Of a stretch of 64,000 bases of DNA, positions 50,241-63,437 are shown piece by piece (positions within the stretch are counted from its first letter, which is position 1; every line of letters begins with the position of its first letter). This DNA is from Terebella lapidaria (Eukaryota > Annelida > Polychaeta > Terebellida > Terebellidae). The stretch is from assembly GCA_949152475.1 (NCBI GenBank), contig OX424557.1, positions 24,861,462-24,925,461 of the forward strand, read 5' to 3'. Below the pieces are notes generated by a model. That model searched no databases. It was given only the letters and a program-made list of their open reading frames with translations, and was not told the DNA's origin. The translations under genes and the position numbers were made by a program.

Positions 50241-52594
50241 AAGGTTACCGGACAATATATGTTTTAGATATATGTTTTAGTGAGATATTAGCCATTTTGT
50301 GCTCTGACCTCAATTTTCAAATCATGAGAAGATATAACATATATCATTTCCTATACATGTATGTTGAAAGCTGTAAAGTCGATAAAAAGCGATATATTAG
50401 CCACATTGTGCTCTGACCTTGAAAATGAGGTCGAAGGTCAAATGTCAAGGTCACAGAAGATAGAACTCGAGTTAATCTACAATATGAACTTGGTTTGAAG
50501 TCTCTAGGGCGATTAGAACCGAAGTTATGGCCATTTATGTGTTTTCGACACTTTATGTGACCTTGACCTTGACCTTGACCTTTGACCTAGGGTCCTCAAA
50601 TTTCACCCATTTGCAAGTATATACATAAGCATTTTATACGTACAATTTGGTCATGATACGTCCAAAACTGTGGCTTGTAGAGCGGTAATATACGAAGAAC
50701 AAACTAGATTTTGATGATAACAATAGAATGCAAAGCAGTTTTTCCGTTGCCATGGCAACATTTTTCAGGCGAATTTGACTAAAATCAATGGGTGCCTGGC
50801 TTTGAGCCTAAAAAGTGTTCCCATAAAGTTTGGTGATGATCCGACCTAAACTGTGATATGTTTCAGTTAGTTTGAAAATTTGACCTTGAAGTTTTGAATG
50901 TGTCCTCATTTTTGCGACCAAGTTCAAGGTCAATCATAAAATTGACATGTACATATGATTACCATGCCTCTTCTGAATGATATGGTTCAAATTTTATGAG
51001 ACTACAACAATTCAAGCAGATGTTATAACCGAAAAGGTGTTTTTCTAGGATTTCGATGACCTTGACCTTGACCTTTTACCTTTGTATTTCAATTCGTAGA
51101 GGTCAATGCTATTAATATGCATGTCAAGTTTCAAGATATTCCATACAGTATTGACGCTGGTATGGCCTTTTGAAATTTCGGTAATTTGACGTTTATGACG
51201 TCATTGTGACGTGAGTGTACGTCGCAGCGCCAAAAATAAGGTATCACTGCAATCAGGGGCCCAAGACCTTTCCAACGATATACTACTCGATATGATTCGC
51301 TGACCTTCGTACTTGACCTTGACATTCACCTCATGGCAAACTCTCGAGGTCAAGGTCAAATGCCAAGGTCAAGGTCACAGAAGATAGAACAAGAGTTTAT
51401 CTACAATATGAACTTGGTTTGAAGTCTCTAGCACAAATAGAACCGGAGTTATGGCCACTTATGTGTTTTTAACATTTTGCGTGACCTTGACCTTGACTTT
51501 GGACCTTGAGTCACAAAAATTGTGCATTGTCTGTGCATGAATATATATATTGTATCTGTAAAATTTCATCAGAATCAAACAAAATTTGTGGACACTATGA
51601 CCGTTTGAAATTTTGAAAAATTAACGTTTATGACGTCACTGTGACGTCAATAAACGTCACAGCTCAAAACTGATGAAAAGGTATGTACCAGGGAATCAAG
51701 ACCTTTCATTTGATATACTACTTGATAGGTTTCAGTTAGTTTTAAAATTTGACCTTGAAGTTCTCCTCATATGACCTTATTTTCCTGACCAAGTTCAAGG
51801 TCAATCATGAAATTGACATATAGGTTCGATTGCTATACCTCTTCTGAACGATATGGTTCAAATTTCATGAACTTACGACAATTCAAACGGATGTTATTAC
51901 CGGAAATGTGTTTTTCTGGGATTTCGATGACCTTGACCTTGACCTTTGACCTTTGCACTTAAATTCGTAGAGGTCATTGCTGTCAATATGCATATCAAGT
52001 TTCAAGAGATTCCATGCAGTATTGACGATGTTATGGCCTTTTGAAATTTCTGGAATTTGACGTTTATGACGTCATTGTGACGTCAGTGTACGTCGCAGCG
52101 CCGAAAATAGGGTATCACTGCGATCAGGGGGTCAAGACCTTTCCAATGATATATTACTCGATATGCTGCGCTGATCTTCGTACTTGACCTTGACTTCGAC
52201 CTGGGGCAAACTTCTCAAGGTCAAGGTCAACTGTCAAGGTCAAGGTCACAGACGATAGAACTCGAGTGTATCTACAATATGCACTTGGTTAGAAGTCTCT
52301 AGAACGATTAGAACCGGAGTTATGACCACTTATGTGTTTTCAACGTTTTGTGTGACCTTGACCTTGACCTTTGACTTAGGGTCACCAAAATTCACCGGTT
52401 TCCAGGTATATAACTAGGCATTGTATCCATACGATTTGGTGATGATCCGGCCAAAACTGTGGCCTGTAACGTGCAAACAGACAAACAAACAGACAAACAG
52501 ACAAACCGAACTGACCAACATAGTTGACGAATTTTTAATTCGTCAACTAACAAACAGACAAACGAGGGGCCATAGGCCCGGCAGTTGACGAATT
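50241..52594 (+). repeat. AGGTCA-rich unit F (2.35 kb)
   Basis: The full-length partner of unit D in the same order. It has the left end AAGGTTACCGGAC, an RFX X-box at 50,746-50,759, CRE palindromes near 51,200, 51,630 and 52,070, and TGACCTTGACCTTTGACC blocks. It ends with an (ACAGACAA)n run, a 25-bp perfect palindrome of arms GTTGACGAATT around TTT (52,523-52,547), and GGGCC-ATA-GGCCC (52,567-52,579). Most differences from D are single bases, so D and F are close relatives. Confidence 0.75.
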
Positions 52595-53456
52595 CGCAAA
52601 CTGTTGTTCCAATGTAAAGGTCAAGGTTATAGTAATGGGGCCACCCTTTAGACATTGTACATGTTGGGATGAATGATCCGAGATAAATACATCTCAGGAA
52701 GTCGAAATTTTAATTTTGGCAAGCAGATAACATTGGGCTAAAGGCCAAACTTGTCAAAATCTTTCTTCGTATTAGGAGCACCAAAATCACGTGGCCTGGA
52801 GCGCTCGTTCCGCAGAATATATCCTTCAAGCTAGAATATGGACGGTCAAGTGCTAATGAAGAAAAAAGCGAACAAGAGGCTACAGGCCACACCCATGCCG
52901 GAAATCTTACGTTATTACCTGATACACTGGTGTTTCTAAATATACCTGTTAATATTGTGTTTATAAATTTTTACTGATTTCATTTTGTATCATTTATTAC
53001 CAAGATCAAATGTTATATTCAGGTTGGAAAACATATTAATATCTTAAGATAATATGTATGACGTCAATGGCATTTCACCAATCAGTTGAAACATGATATA
53101 CGATTGATAGTGCTACACATTCTCGGTCTCAATGTGATTGCTTTTTGAATTTTTAAATTTGTTTTGTACTTTGGCAATGATGAGAGATGGGGATTTTGCC
53201 AATGTTTGGCAGTGTCTAGTGACATCATCATTTGGCTCTCGAAATTGGGCTGATTTAGGTTGGAGGCAGATTGTTACATCTGGTAAGTGTGGTTTGGATT
53301 ACACGCAAATTGTGGCTGCATTGTTGCGAACAATGATTTCGCCAAGTAATAAAAGAAACTCAACAAAAATATATCCGGTGCATGAACAGGACCTTTGGTC
53401 CTCGAACAAATTACCGCTAAAAACCGGGAATGAGGTTGACTTCTACGCCGGTACAT
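52595..53456. other. Spacer between the D-F block and the 3,374-bp array
   Basis: No gene recognised. It contains further end-type palindromes, TTGGGC-TAAA-GGCCAA (52,733-52,748) and GGACC-TTT-GGTCC (53,389-53,401). A plus-strand frame (53,138-53,479) has no recognisable motif. The last 70 bp are distantly related to the DNA before the next half-unit at 55,920. Confidence 0.5.
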
Positions 53457-54350
53457 CACCCCCGATAGTGCTGATATAAAAGAGCCCCTGGCTTGCCAGA
53501 GATTGTATTTAAACAAGAGTTTTAGGCTTTGTTATATCACTTGTGCATTACTGAGTTAGAAAACCAAAGAAATGTTGCTTTAGATCAGTATTCAGATGCA
53601 TACAAGGTATATTGTATTACTACGCGACCGAGTGTTGATATTGGAGACGGTACATGTGCACAGGGGGTAATCGTTTCCACATCTTATTGAATTGTGAACA
53701 GGCTGACGAACAGATTTACCCCCGGTCTCTTTAAGTCTTAATATCTCATCGAGTTCTCAAGTTATTTTGAACATGAAAAGTGCATCTTAAAGTAGAAATA
53801 ACACTGCATTTTTCCATATAAACAGCTTCAGAATTCAATGTTCAATGATTTTTTTAAAAATTGGATCCAAAAGAAAATGAGATGTATCCGTAGAATCCGG
53901 ATTCCATATCCGATCCGGATGAAATTTTGTCAGTTTTCGGACCATAGTAGTCTGCCACTTTGTAGGAAAAATCAAATTGAAATATGCATAATGGACCGAA
54001 ATGTAATATAAAATATATGTTAAATGGAGTTTACAATGTTAAATTCAAATAGCTGTCAAATCCGTAATCCGGATCCGATCCGGATCAAAATTAGGATGTA
54101 TGTAGAGGATGTCATTCTACACATGTGACTAAAATTTCAAGAGAATTCAATAAAAATTAAACGAGTTATGATTTTTTGAAAATTCGCTCCATGTTAAAGA
54201 TAGGGTTTTTTCGAGTTTTCAATGATTTTTGGTGACGTCATCAATGAACCGATTTCTTTCAAAAACGTTCGGTGCCGTCCCAGGGCGGATACCTATCTAT
54301 CAAAAAAGTTTCGGGATGCTAGCTCGAAAACTGTGGCCTGTATCGTGCTA

Positions 54351-54381
<31 letters not shown>

Positions 54382-56830
54382 CACAAACAAACCGAACTGA
54401 CCAACATAGTTGGCGAATTTTCAATTCGTCAACTAACAAACGAGAGGCCATAGGCCACACACTTGCCGGAATGAGTACGCAATTATGAGGTCATTTGTCG
54501 TCAATTATTTACTGCAAACTTACTGTGAATGGAATTTTTAAATATGCATGAAAAAATCGTGTTCATATATGTTATATTATAACCGGACAAGATCATAATA
54601 TCTTCAAATGATGAGTTTCCTCTGAAATTTTACCGATTTGTTGCCACATAAACGTCAATTACGTCAAAACGGATATATCGATTGTGCTAAAAATTGATAG
54701 AGACCATCACAGGACGACTCCACATCGTTTACATATGCTAGATATGCAGTAAATGTTATAACTTCGCACCTCTGACATTCAAATGGCCTAAATGTCAGTC
54801 TGAAATCACATTTGACGTCATTATGACGTCAATTGACGTCCGATTCCAAAAATGACAACATATTTGGAAAGTACTCCCGAAGACCTTTCAAACGAGCTGC
54901 TACTCGATATTTTTGCAAAAGGTCAAGGTCAAGGTCATTTTTGAGGTCAACTTCGACCTCAGGCGCTTGCAAAGGCTATCGGTCAGACGCCTTAGCTGTA
55001 AATGCAAAAGTTGTTAGGCTAAGTGAGTGCAATACTGTGGATTTACTTTCGTGTCTCTATCTTGCTTACTTCCTGAGATATAGTGACCCACATGGTTTTC
55101 AATTGCAGGTCAATATTGACCTTGACTTTCGACCTTTGACCTTGAAATATTCTGGAACAAAAGAACTTATCCTTGACTATAAACTGGTGTATTATCAGAT
55201 TTTCACGCACATTATTGACGCTTTTATCAGCATCAACAGCTTGAAACATGCAATTTCGCTTATAATGGGGCCGATTTCGTTGCCATAGAAACGTCAATTA
55301 CGTCATAACGAATTGGCCGATCGGGCTAAAAATTGACATTGAGCATGAGGGACCGGTCCCACATCGTTTCCAAGCATCAGATCGAAAATCGGAGGAGGTG
55401 ACCTCCAAGGTCAAATATTCGACCTCGGGCGAACTTCTCAAGGTCAAGGTCAAAGGTCAAGGTCAAGGTCACAGAAGATAGAACTCGAGTTTATCTACAA
55501 TATGAATTTGATTTGAAGTCTCTACGACCATTAGAACCGAAGTTATGGCCACTTATGTGTTTTCGACATTTTGCTTGACCTTGACCTTGACCTTTGACCT
55601 AGACACACCAAAATAGGACGTTTTCTGGCCGGTATCCTACAGATTGTGCACACGAATTTTGAGAGCTTTTAATCAAGAACTGTGGACGCTAGAGTGCGAA
55701 CAAACAAACAAACACACCCATCCATCCACAAACAGACCAACATACTTGCCGAAATCTTTAGATTCCGGCAAGTAACAAACAAACGGAACTGACCAACATA
55801 GTTGTCGAATTTTCAATTCGTCAACTAATAAAGCTCCGCAAGTAGAAGAGACCCTGCGTATATCCGTTTCATGTACAGGATCTTTGGTTTTTAGATGAAT
55901 GGTGCTCCCTACGCGTTTTCGTCACCCCCGATAGTGCTGATATAAAAGATCCCCTCGCTTGCCACAGATTGTATTTAGACAAGGGTTTTAGGCTTTGTTA
56001 CATCACTTGTGCATCACTAAGTTGGAAAACCACAGAAATGTTGCTTTAGACCAGTATTCAGATGCATACAAGGTATATTGTATTACTACGCTACCGAGTG
56101 TTGATATTAGAGACGGTACGTGTGCACAGGGGGTAATCGTTTCCACATCATATTGAATTGTGAACGGGCTGACCAACAGTTTTACCCCAGGTCTCTTTAA
56201 GTCCTAATATCTCAGCGAGTTTTCAAGTTATTTTGAAAATAAAAAGTGCACCTTAAACTAGAAATAACACTGCATTTTTCTACATAAACAGCTTCAAAAT
56301 TCAATATCCAATGATTTTTTTAAAATTGGATCCAGAAGAAAATGAAATGTATCCGTAGAATCCGGAATCCGGATCCGATCCGGATCAAACTTGCAATGTC
56401 TGTAGAGGTTGTCATTCTACACATGTGACTAAAATTTCAAGAGAATTCAATAAAAATTAAACGAGTTATGAATTTTTGAAAAATCGCCCCATGTTAAAGA
56501 TAGGGATTTTTCGAGTTTTCAAGAATTTTTGATGACGTCATCAATAAACCGATTTTCTTCAAAAACTTTCGGTGTCCTTCCTGGGTGAATACCTACCTAT
56601 CAGAAAAATTTCGTGATGCTCGCACTAAAACTGTGGCCTGTATCGTGCAAACAGACAGACAGACAGACAGACAAACAAACAAACAAACAAACGGAACTGA
56701 CCAACATAGTTGTCGAATTTTCAATTCGTCAACTAATAAAGCTCCGCAAGTAGAAGAGACCCTGCGTATATCCGTTTCATGTACAGGATCTTTGGTTTTT
56801 AGATGAATGGTGCTCCCTACGCGTTTTCGT
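53457..56830 (+). repeat. 3,374-bp tandem unit, copy 1
   Basis: A composite unit. Half-unit a (about 53,457-54,475) begins CCGATAGTGCTGATATAAAA, contains GATCCGGATC palindromes and a TGACGTCATCA site, and ends with an (ACAG)n run, an AATTCGTCAAC hairpin and GGCC-ATA-GGCC (54,446-54,456). Segment b (about 54,476-55,782) is AGGTCA-rich and related to units D-F (AAGGTCACAGAAGATAGAAC; TATGGCCACTTATGTGTTTT). Half-unit a' (about 55,783-56,690) is about 90% like a and ends in (ACAG)n/(ACAA)n. The following 140 bp repeat 55,783-55,922 exactly, so a 908-bp sub-period is embedded. Non-coding; the 151-codon frame at 54,833 reads through repeat words. Confidence 0.9.
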
Positions 56831-57724
56831 CACCCCCGATAGTGCTGATATAAAAGAGCCCCTGGCTTGCCAGAGATTGTATTTAAACAAGAGTTTTAGG
56901 CTTTGTTATATCACTTGTGCATTACTGAGTTAGAAAACCAAAGAAATGTTGCTTTAGATCAGTATTCAGATGCATACAAGGTATATTGTATTACTACGCG
57001 ACCGAGTGTTGATATTGGAGACGGTACATGTGCACAGGGGGTAATCGTTTCCACATCTTATTGAATTGTGAACAGGCTGACGAACAGATTTACCCCCGGT
57101 CTCTTTAAGTCTTAATATCTCATCGAGTTCTCAAGTTATTTTGAACATGAAAAGTGCATCTTAAAGTAGAAATAACACTGCATTTTTCCATATAAACAGC
57201 TTCAGAATTCAATGTTCAATGATTTTTTTAAAAATTGGATCCAAAAGAAAATGAGATGTATCCGTAGAATCCGGATTCCATATCCGATCCGGATGAAATT
57301 TTGTCAGTTTTCGGACCATAGTAGTCTGCCACTTTGTAGGAAAAATCAAATTGAAATATGCATAATGGACCGAAATGTAATATAAAATATATGTTAAATG
57401 GAGTTTACAATGTTAAATTCAAATAGCTGTCAAATCCGTAATCCGGATCCGATCCGGATCAAAATTAGGATGTATGTAGAGGATGTCATTCTACACATGT
57501 GACTAAAATTTCAAGAGAATTCAATAAAAATTAAACGAGTTATGATTTTTTGAAAATTCGCTCCATGTTAAAGATAGGGTTTTTTCGAGTTTTCAATGAT
57601 TTTTGGTGACGTCATCAATGAACCGATTTCTTTCAAAAACGTTCGGTGCCGTCCCAGGGCGGATACCTATCTATCAAAAAAGTTTCGGGATGCTAGCTCG
57701 AAAACTGTGGCCTGTATCGTGCTA

Positions 57725-57755
<31 letters not shown>

Positions 57756-60204
57756 CACAAACAAACCGAACTGACCAACATAGTTGGCGAATTTTCAATT
57801 CGTCAACTAACAAACGAGAGGCCATAGGCCACACACTTGCCGGAATGAGTACGCAATTATGAGGTCATTTGTCGTCAATTATTTACTGCAAACTTACTGT
57901 GAATGGAATTTTTAAATATGCATGAAAAAATCGTGTTCATATATGTTATATTATAACCGGACAAGATCATAATATCTTCAAATGATGAGTTTCCTCTGAA
58001 ATTTTACCGATTTGTTGCCACATAAACGTCAATTACGTCAAAACGGATATATCGATTGTGCTAAAAATTGATAGAGACCATCACAGGACGACTCCACATC
58101 GTTTACATATGCTAGATATGCAGTAAATGTTATAACTTCGCACCTCTGACATTCAAATGGCCTAAATGTCAGTCTGAAATCACATTTGACGTCATTATGA
58201 CGTCAATTGACGTCCGATTCCAAAAATGACAACATATTTGGAAAGTACTCCCGAAGACCTTTCAAACGAGCTGCTACTCGATATTTTTGCAAAAGGTCAA
58301 GGTCAAGGTCATTTTTGAGGTCAACTTCGACCTCAGGCGCTTGCAAAGGCTATCGGTCAGACGCCTTAGCTGTAAATGCAAAAGTTGTTAGGCTAAGTGA
58401 GTGCAATACTGTGGATTTACTTTCGTGTCTCTATCTTGCTTACTTCCTGAGATATAGTGACCCACATGGTTTTCAATTGCAGGTCAATATTGACCTTGAC
58501 TTTCGACCTTTGACCTTGAAATATTCTGGAACAAAAGAACTTATCCTTGACTATAAACTGGTGTATTATCAGATTTTCACGCACATTATTGACGCTTTTA
58601 TCAGCATCAACAGCTTGAAACATGCAATTTCGCTTATAATGGGGCCGATTTCGTTGCCATAGAAACGTCAATTACGTCATAACGAATTGGCCGATCGGGC
58701 TAAAAATTGACATTGAGCATGAGGGACCGGTCCCACATCGTTTCCAAGCATCAGATCGAAAATCGGAGGAGGTGACCTCCAAGGTCAAATATTCGACCTC
58801 GGGCGAACTTCTCAAGGTCAAGGTCAAAGGTCAAGGTCAAGGTCACAGAAGATAGAACTCGAGTTTATCTACAATATGAATTTGATTTGAAGTCTCTACG
58901 ACCATTAGAACCGAAGTTATGGCCACTTATGTGTTTTCGACATTTTGCTTGACCTTGACCTTGACCTTTGACCTAGACACACCAAAATAGGACGTTTTCT
59001 GGCCGGTATCCTACAGATTGTGCACACGAATTTTGAGAGCTTTTAATCAAGAACTGTGGACGCTAGAGTGCGAACAAACAAACAAACACACCCATCCATC
59101 CACAAACAGACCAACATACTTGCCGAAATCTTTAGATTCCGGCAAGTAACAAACAAACGGAACTGACCAACATAGTTGTCGAATTTTCAATTCGTCAACT
59201 AATAAAGCTCCGCAAGTAGAAGAGACCCTGCGTATATCCGTTTCATGTACAGGATCTTTGGTTTTTAGATGAATGGTGCTCCCTACGCGTTTTCGTCACC
59301 CCCGATAGTGCTGATATAAAAGATCCCCTCGCTTGCCACAGATTGTATTTAGACAAGGGTTTTAGGCTTTGTTACATCACTTGTGCATCACTAAGTTGGA
59401 AAACCACAGAAATGTTGCTTTAGACCAGTATTCAGATGCATACAAGGTATATTGTATTACTACGCTACCGAGTGTTGATATTAGAGACGGTACGTGTGCA
59501 CAGGGGGTAATCGTTTCCACATCATATTGAATTGTGAACGGGCTGACCAACAGTTTTACCCCAGGTCTCTTTAAGTCCTAATATCTCAGCGAGTTTTCAA
59601 GTTATTTTGAAAATAAAAAGTGCACCTTAAACTAGAAATAACACTGCATTTTTCTACATAAACAGCTTCAAAATTCAATATCCAATGATTTTTTTAAAAT
59701 TGGATCCAGAAGAAAATGAAATGTATCCGTAGAATCCGGAATCCGGATCCGATCCGGATCAAACTTGCAATGTCTGTAGAGGTTGTCATTCTACACATGT
59801 GACTAAAATTTCAAGAGAATTCAATAAAAATTAAACGAGTTATGAATTTTTGAAAAATCGCCCCATGTTAAAGATAGGGATTTTTCGAGTTTTCAAGAAT
59901 TTTTGATGACGTCATCAATAAACCGATTTTCTTCAAAAACTTTCGGTGTCCTTCCTGGGTGAATACCTACCTATCAGAAAAATTTCGTGATGCTCGCACT
60001 AAAACTGTGGCCTGTATCGTGCAAACAGACAGACAGACAGACAGACAAACAAACAAACAAACAAACGGAACTGACCAACATAGTTGTCGAATTTTCAATT
60101 CGTCAACTAATAAAGCTCCGCAAGTAGAAGAGACCCTGCGTATATCCGTTTCATGTACAGGATCTTTGGTTTTTAGATGAATGGTGCTCCCTACGCGTTT
60201 TCGT
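56831..60204 (+). repeat. 3,374-bp tandem unit, copy 2
   Basis: Identical to copy 1 in every stretch I compared, including all incidental open frames, each displaced by exactly 3,374 bp. Confidence 0.92.
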
Positions 60205-61098
60205 CACCCCCGATAGTGCTGATATAAAAGAGCCCCTGGCTTGCCAGAGATTGTATTTAAACAAGAGTTTTAGGCTTTGTTATATCACTTGTGCATTACT
60301 GAGTTAGAAAACCAAAGAAATGTTGCTTTAGATCAGTATTCAGATGCATACAAGGTATATTGTATTACTACGCGACCGAGTGTTGATATTGGAGACGGTA
60401 CATGTGCACAGGGGGTAATCGTTTCCACATCTTATTGAATTGTGAACAGGCTGACGAACAGATTTACCCCCGGTCTCTTTAAGTCTTAATATCTCATCGA
60501 GTTCTCAAGTTATTTTGAACATGAAAAGTGCATCTTAAAGTAGAAATAACACTGCATTTTTCCATATAAACAGCTTCAGAATTCAATGTTCAATGATTTT
60601 TTTAAAAATTGGATCCAAAAGAAAATGAGATGTATCCGTAGAATCCGGATTCCATATCCGATCCGGATGAAATTTTGTCAGTTTTCGGACCATAGTAGTC
60701 TGCCACTTTGTAGGAAAAATCAAATTGAAATATGCATAATGGACCGAAATGTAATATAAAATATATGTTAAATGGAGTTTACAATGTTAAATTCAAATAG
60801 CTGTCAAATCCGTAATCCGGATCCGATCCGGATCAAAATTAGGATGTATGTAGAGGATGTCATTCTACACATGTGACTAAAATTTCAAGAGAATTCAATA
60901 AAAATTAAACGAGTTATGATTTTTTGAAAATTCGCTCCATGTTAAAGATAGGGTTTTTTCGAGTTTTCAATGATTTTTGGTGACGTCATCAATGAACCGA
61001 TTTCTTTCAAAAACGTTCGGTGCCGTCCCAGGGCGGATACCTATCTATCAAAAAAGTTTCGGGATGCTAGCTCGAAAACTGTGGCCTGTATCGTGCTA

Positions 61099-61129
<31 letters not shown>

Positions 61130-63437
61130 CACAAACAAACCGAACTGACCAACATAGTTGGCGAATTTTCAATTCGTCAACTAACAAACGAGAGGCCATA
61201 GGCCACACACTTGCCGGAATGAGTACGCAATTATGAGGTCATTTGTCGTCAATTATTTACTGCAAACTTACTGTGAATGGAATTTTTAAATATGCATGAA
61301 AAAATCGTGTTCATATATGTTATATTATAACCGGACAAGATCATAATATCTTCAAATGATGAGTTTCCTCTGAAATTTTACCGATTTGTTGCCACATAAA
61401 CGTCAATTACGTCAAAACGGATATATCGATTGTGCTAAAAATTGATAGAGACCATCACAGGACGACTCCACATCGTTTACATATGCTAGATATGCAGTAA
61501 ATGTTATAACTTCGCACCTCTGACATTCAAATGGCCTAAATGTCAGTCTGAAATCACATTTGACGTCATTATGACGTCAATTGACGTCCGATTCCAAAAA
61601 TGACAACATATTTGGAAAGTACTCCCGAAGACCTTTCAAACGAGCTGCTACTCGATATTTTTGCAAAAGGTCAAGGTCAAGGTCATTTTTGAGGTCAACT
61701 TCGACCTCAGGCGCTTGCAAAGGCTATCGGTCAGACGCCTTAGCTGTAAATGCAAAAGTTGTTAGGCTAAGTGAGTGCAATACTGTGGATTTACTTTCGT
61801 GTCTCTATCTTGCTTACTTCCTGAGATATAGTGACCCACATGGTTTTCAATTGCAGGTCAATATTGACCTTGACTTTCGACCTTTGACCTTGAAATATTC
61901 TGGAACAAAAGAACTTATCCTTGACTATAAACTGGTGTATTATCAGATTTTCACGCACATTATTGACGCTTTTATCAGCATCAACAGCTTGAAACATGCA
62001 ATTTCGCTTATAATGGGGCCGATTTCGTTGCCATAGAAACGTCAATTACGTCATAACGAATTGGCCGATCGGGCTAAAAATTGACATTGAGCATGAGGGA
62101 CCGGTCCCACATCGTTTCCAAGCATCAGATCGAAAATCGGAGGAGGTGACCTCCAAGGTCAAATATTCGACCTCGGGCGAACTTCTCAAGGTCAAGGTCA
62201 AAGGTCAAGGTCAAGGTCACAGAAGATAGAACTCGAGTTTATCTACAATATGAATTTGATTTGAAGTCTCTACGACCATTAGAACCGAAGTTATGGCCAC
62301 TTATGTGTTTTCGACATTTTGCTTGACCTTGACCTTGACCTTTGACCTAGACACACCAAAATAGGACGTTTTCTGGCCGGTATCCTACAGATTGTGCACA
62401 CGAATTTTGAGAGCTTTTAATCAAGAACTGTGGACGCTAGAGTGCGAACAAACAAACAAACACACCCATCCATCCACAAACAGACCAACATACTTGCCGA
62501 AATCTTTAGATTCCGGCAAGTAACAAACAAACGGAACTGACCAACATAGTTGTCGAATTTTCAATTCGTCAACTAATAAAGCTCCGCAAGTAGAAGAGAC
62601 CCTGCGTATATCCGTTTCATGTACAGGATCTTTGGTTTTTAGATGAATGGTGCTCCCTACGCGTTTTCGTCACCCCCGATAGTGCTGATATAAAAGATCC
62701 CCTCGCTTGCCACAGATTGTATTTAGACAAGGGTTTTAGGCTTTGTTACATCACTTGTGCATCACTAAGTTGGAAAACCACAGAAATGTTGCTTTAGACC
62801 AGTATTCAGATGCATACAAGGTATATTGTATTACTACGCTACCGAGTGTTGATATTAGAGACGGTACGTGTGCACAGGGGGTAATCGTTTCCACATCATA
62901 TTGAATTGTGAACGGGCTGACCAACAGTTTTACCCCAGGTCTCTTTAAGTCCTAATATCTCAGCGAGTTTTCAAGTTATTTTGAAAATAAAAAGTGCACC
63001 TTAAACTAGAAATAACACTGCATTTTTCTACATAAACAGCTTCAAAATTCAATATCCAATGATTTTTTTAAAATTGGATCCAGAAGAAAATGAAATGTAT
63101 CCGTAGAATCCGGAATCCGGATCCGATCCGGATCAAACTTGCAATGTCTGTAGAGGTTGTCATTCTACACATGTGACTAAAATTTCAAGAGAATTCAATA
63201 AAAATTAAACGAGTTATGAATTTTTGAAAAATCGCCCCATGTTAAAGATAGGGATTTTTCGAGTTTTCAAGAATTTTTGATGACGTCATCAATAAACCGA
63301 TTTTCTTCAAAAACTTTCGGTGTCCTTCCTGGGTGAATACCTACCTATCAGAAAAATTTCGTGATGCTCGCACTAAAACTGTGGCCTGTATCGTGCAAAC
63401 AGACAGACAGACAGACAGACAAACAAACAAACAAACG
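60205..63437 (+). repeat. 3,374-bp tandem unit, copy 3 (lacks last 141 bp)
   Basis: Again without visible difference from copies 1 and 2 until 63,437, the end of the ACAA run. There it departs into GAGAAAACATTGGCC instead of the ACGGAACTG that continues the earlier copies. The departure point is exactly the end of half-unit a', which suggests the array's last member keeps the original element border. Confidence 0.9.

Noticed and set aside
52392-52655. Minus-strand frame rich in VCLSVCLSVC
   Set aside because: This is a translation of the ACAGACAA microsatellite on the opposite strand.
54833-55288. 151-codon frame repeated in all three 3,374-bp units
   Set aside because: It reads through AGGTCA repeat words shared with non-coding units D-F. 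No domain, and its identity between copies only reflects the identity of the DNA.
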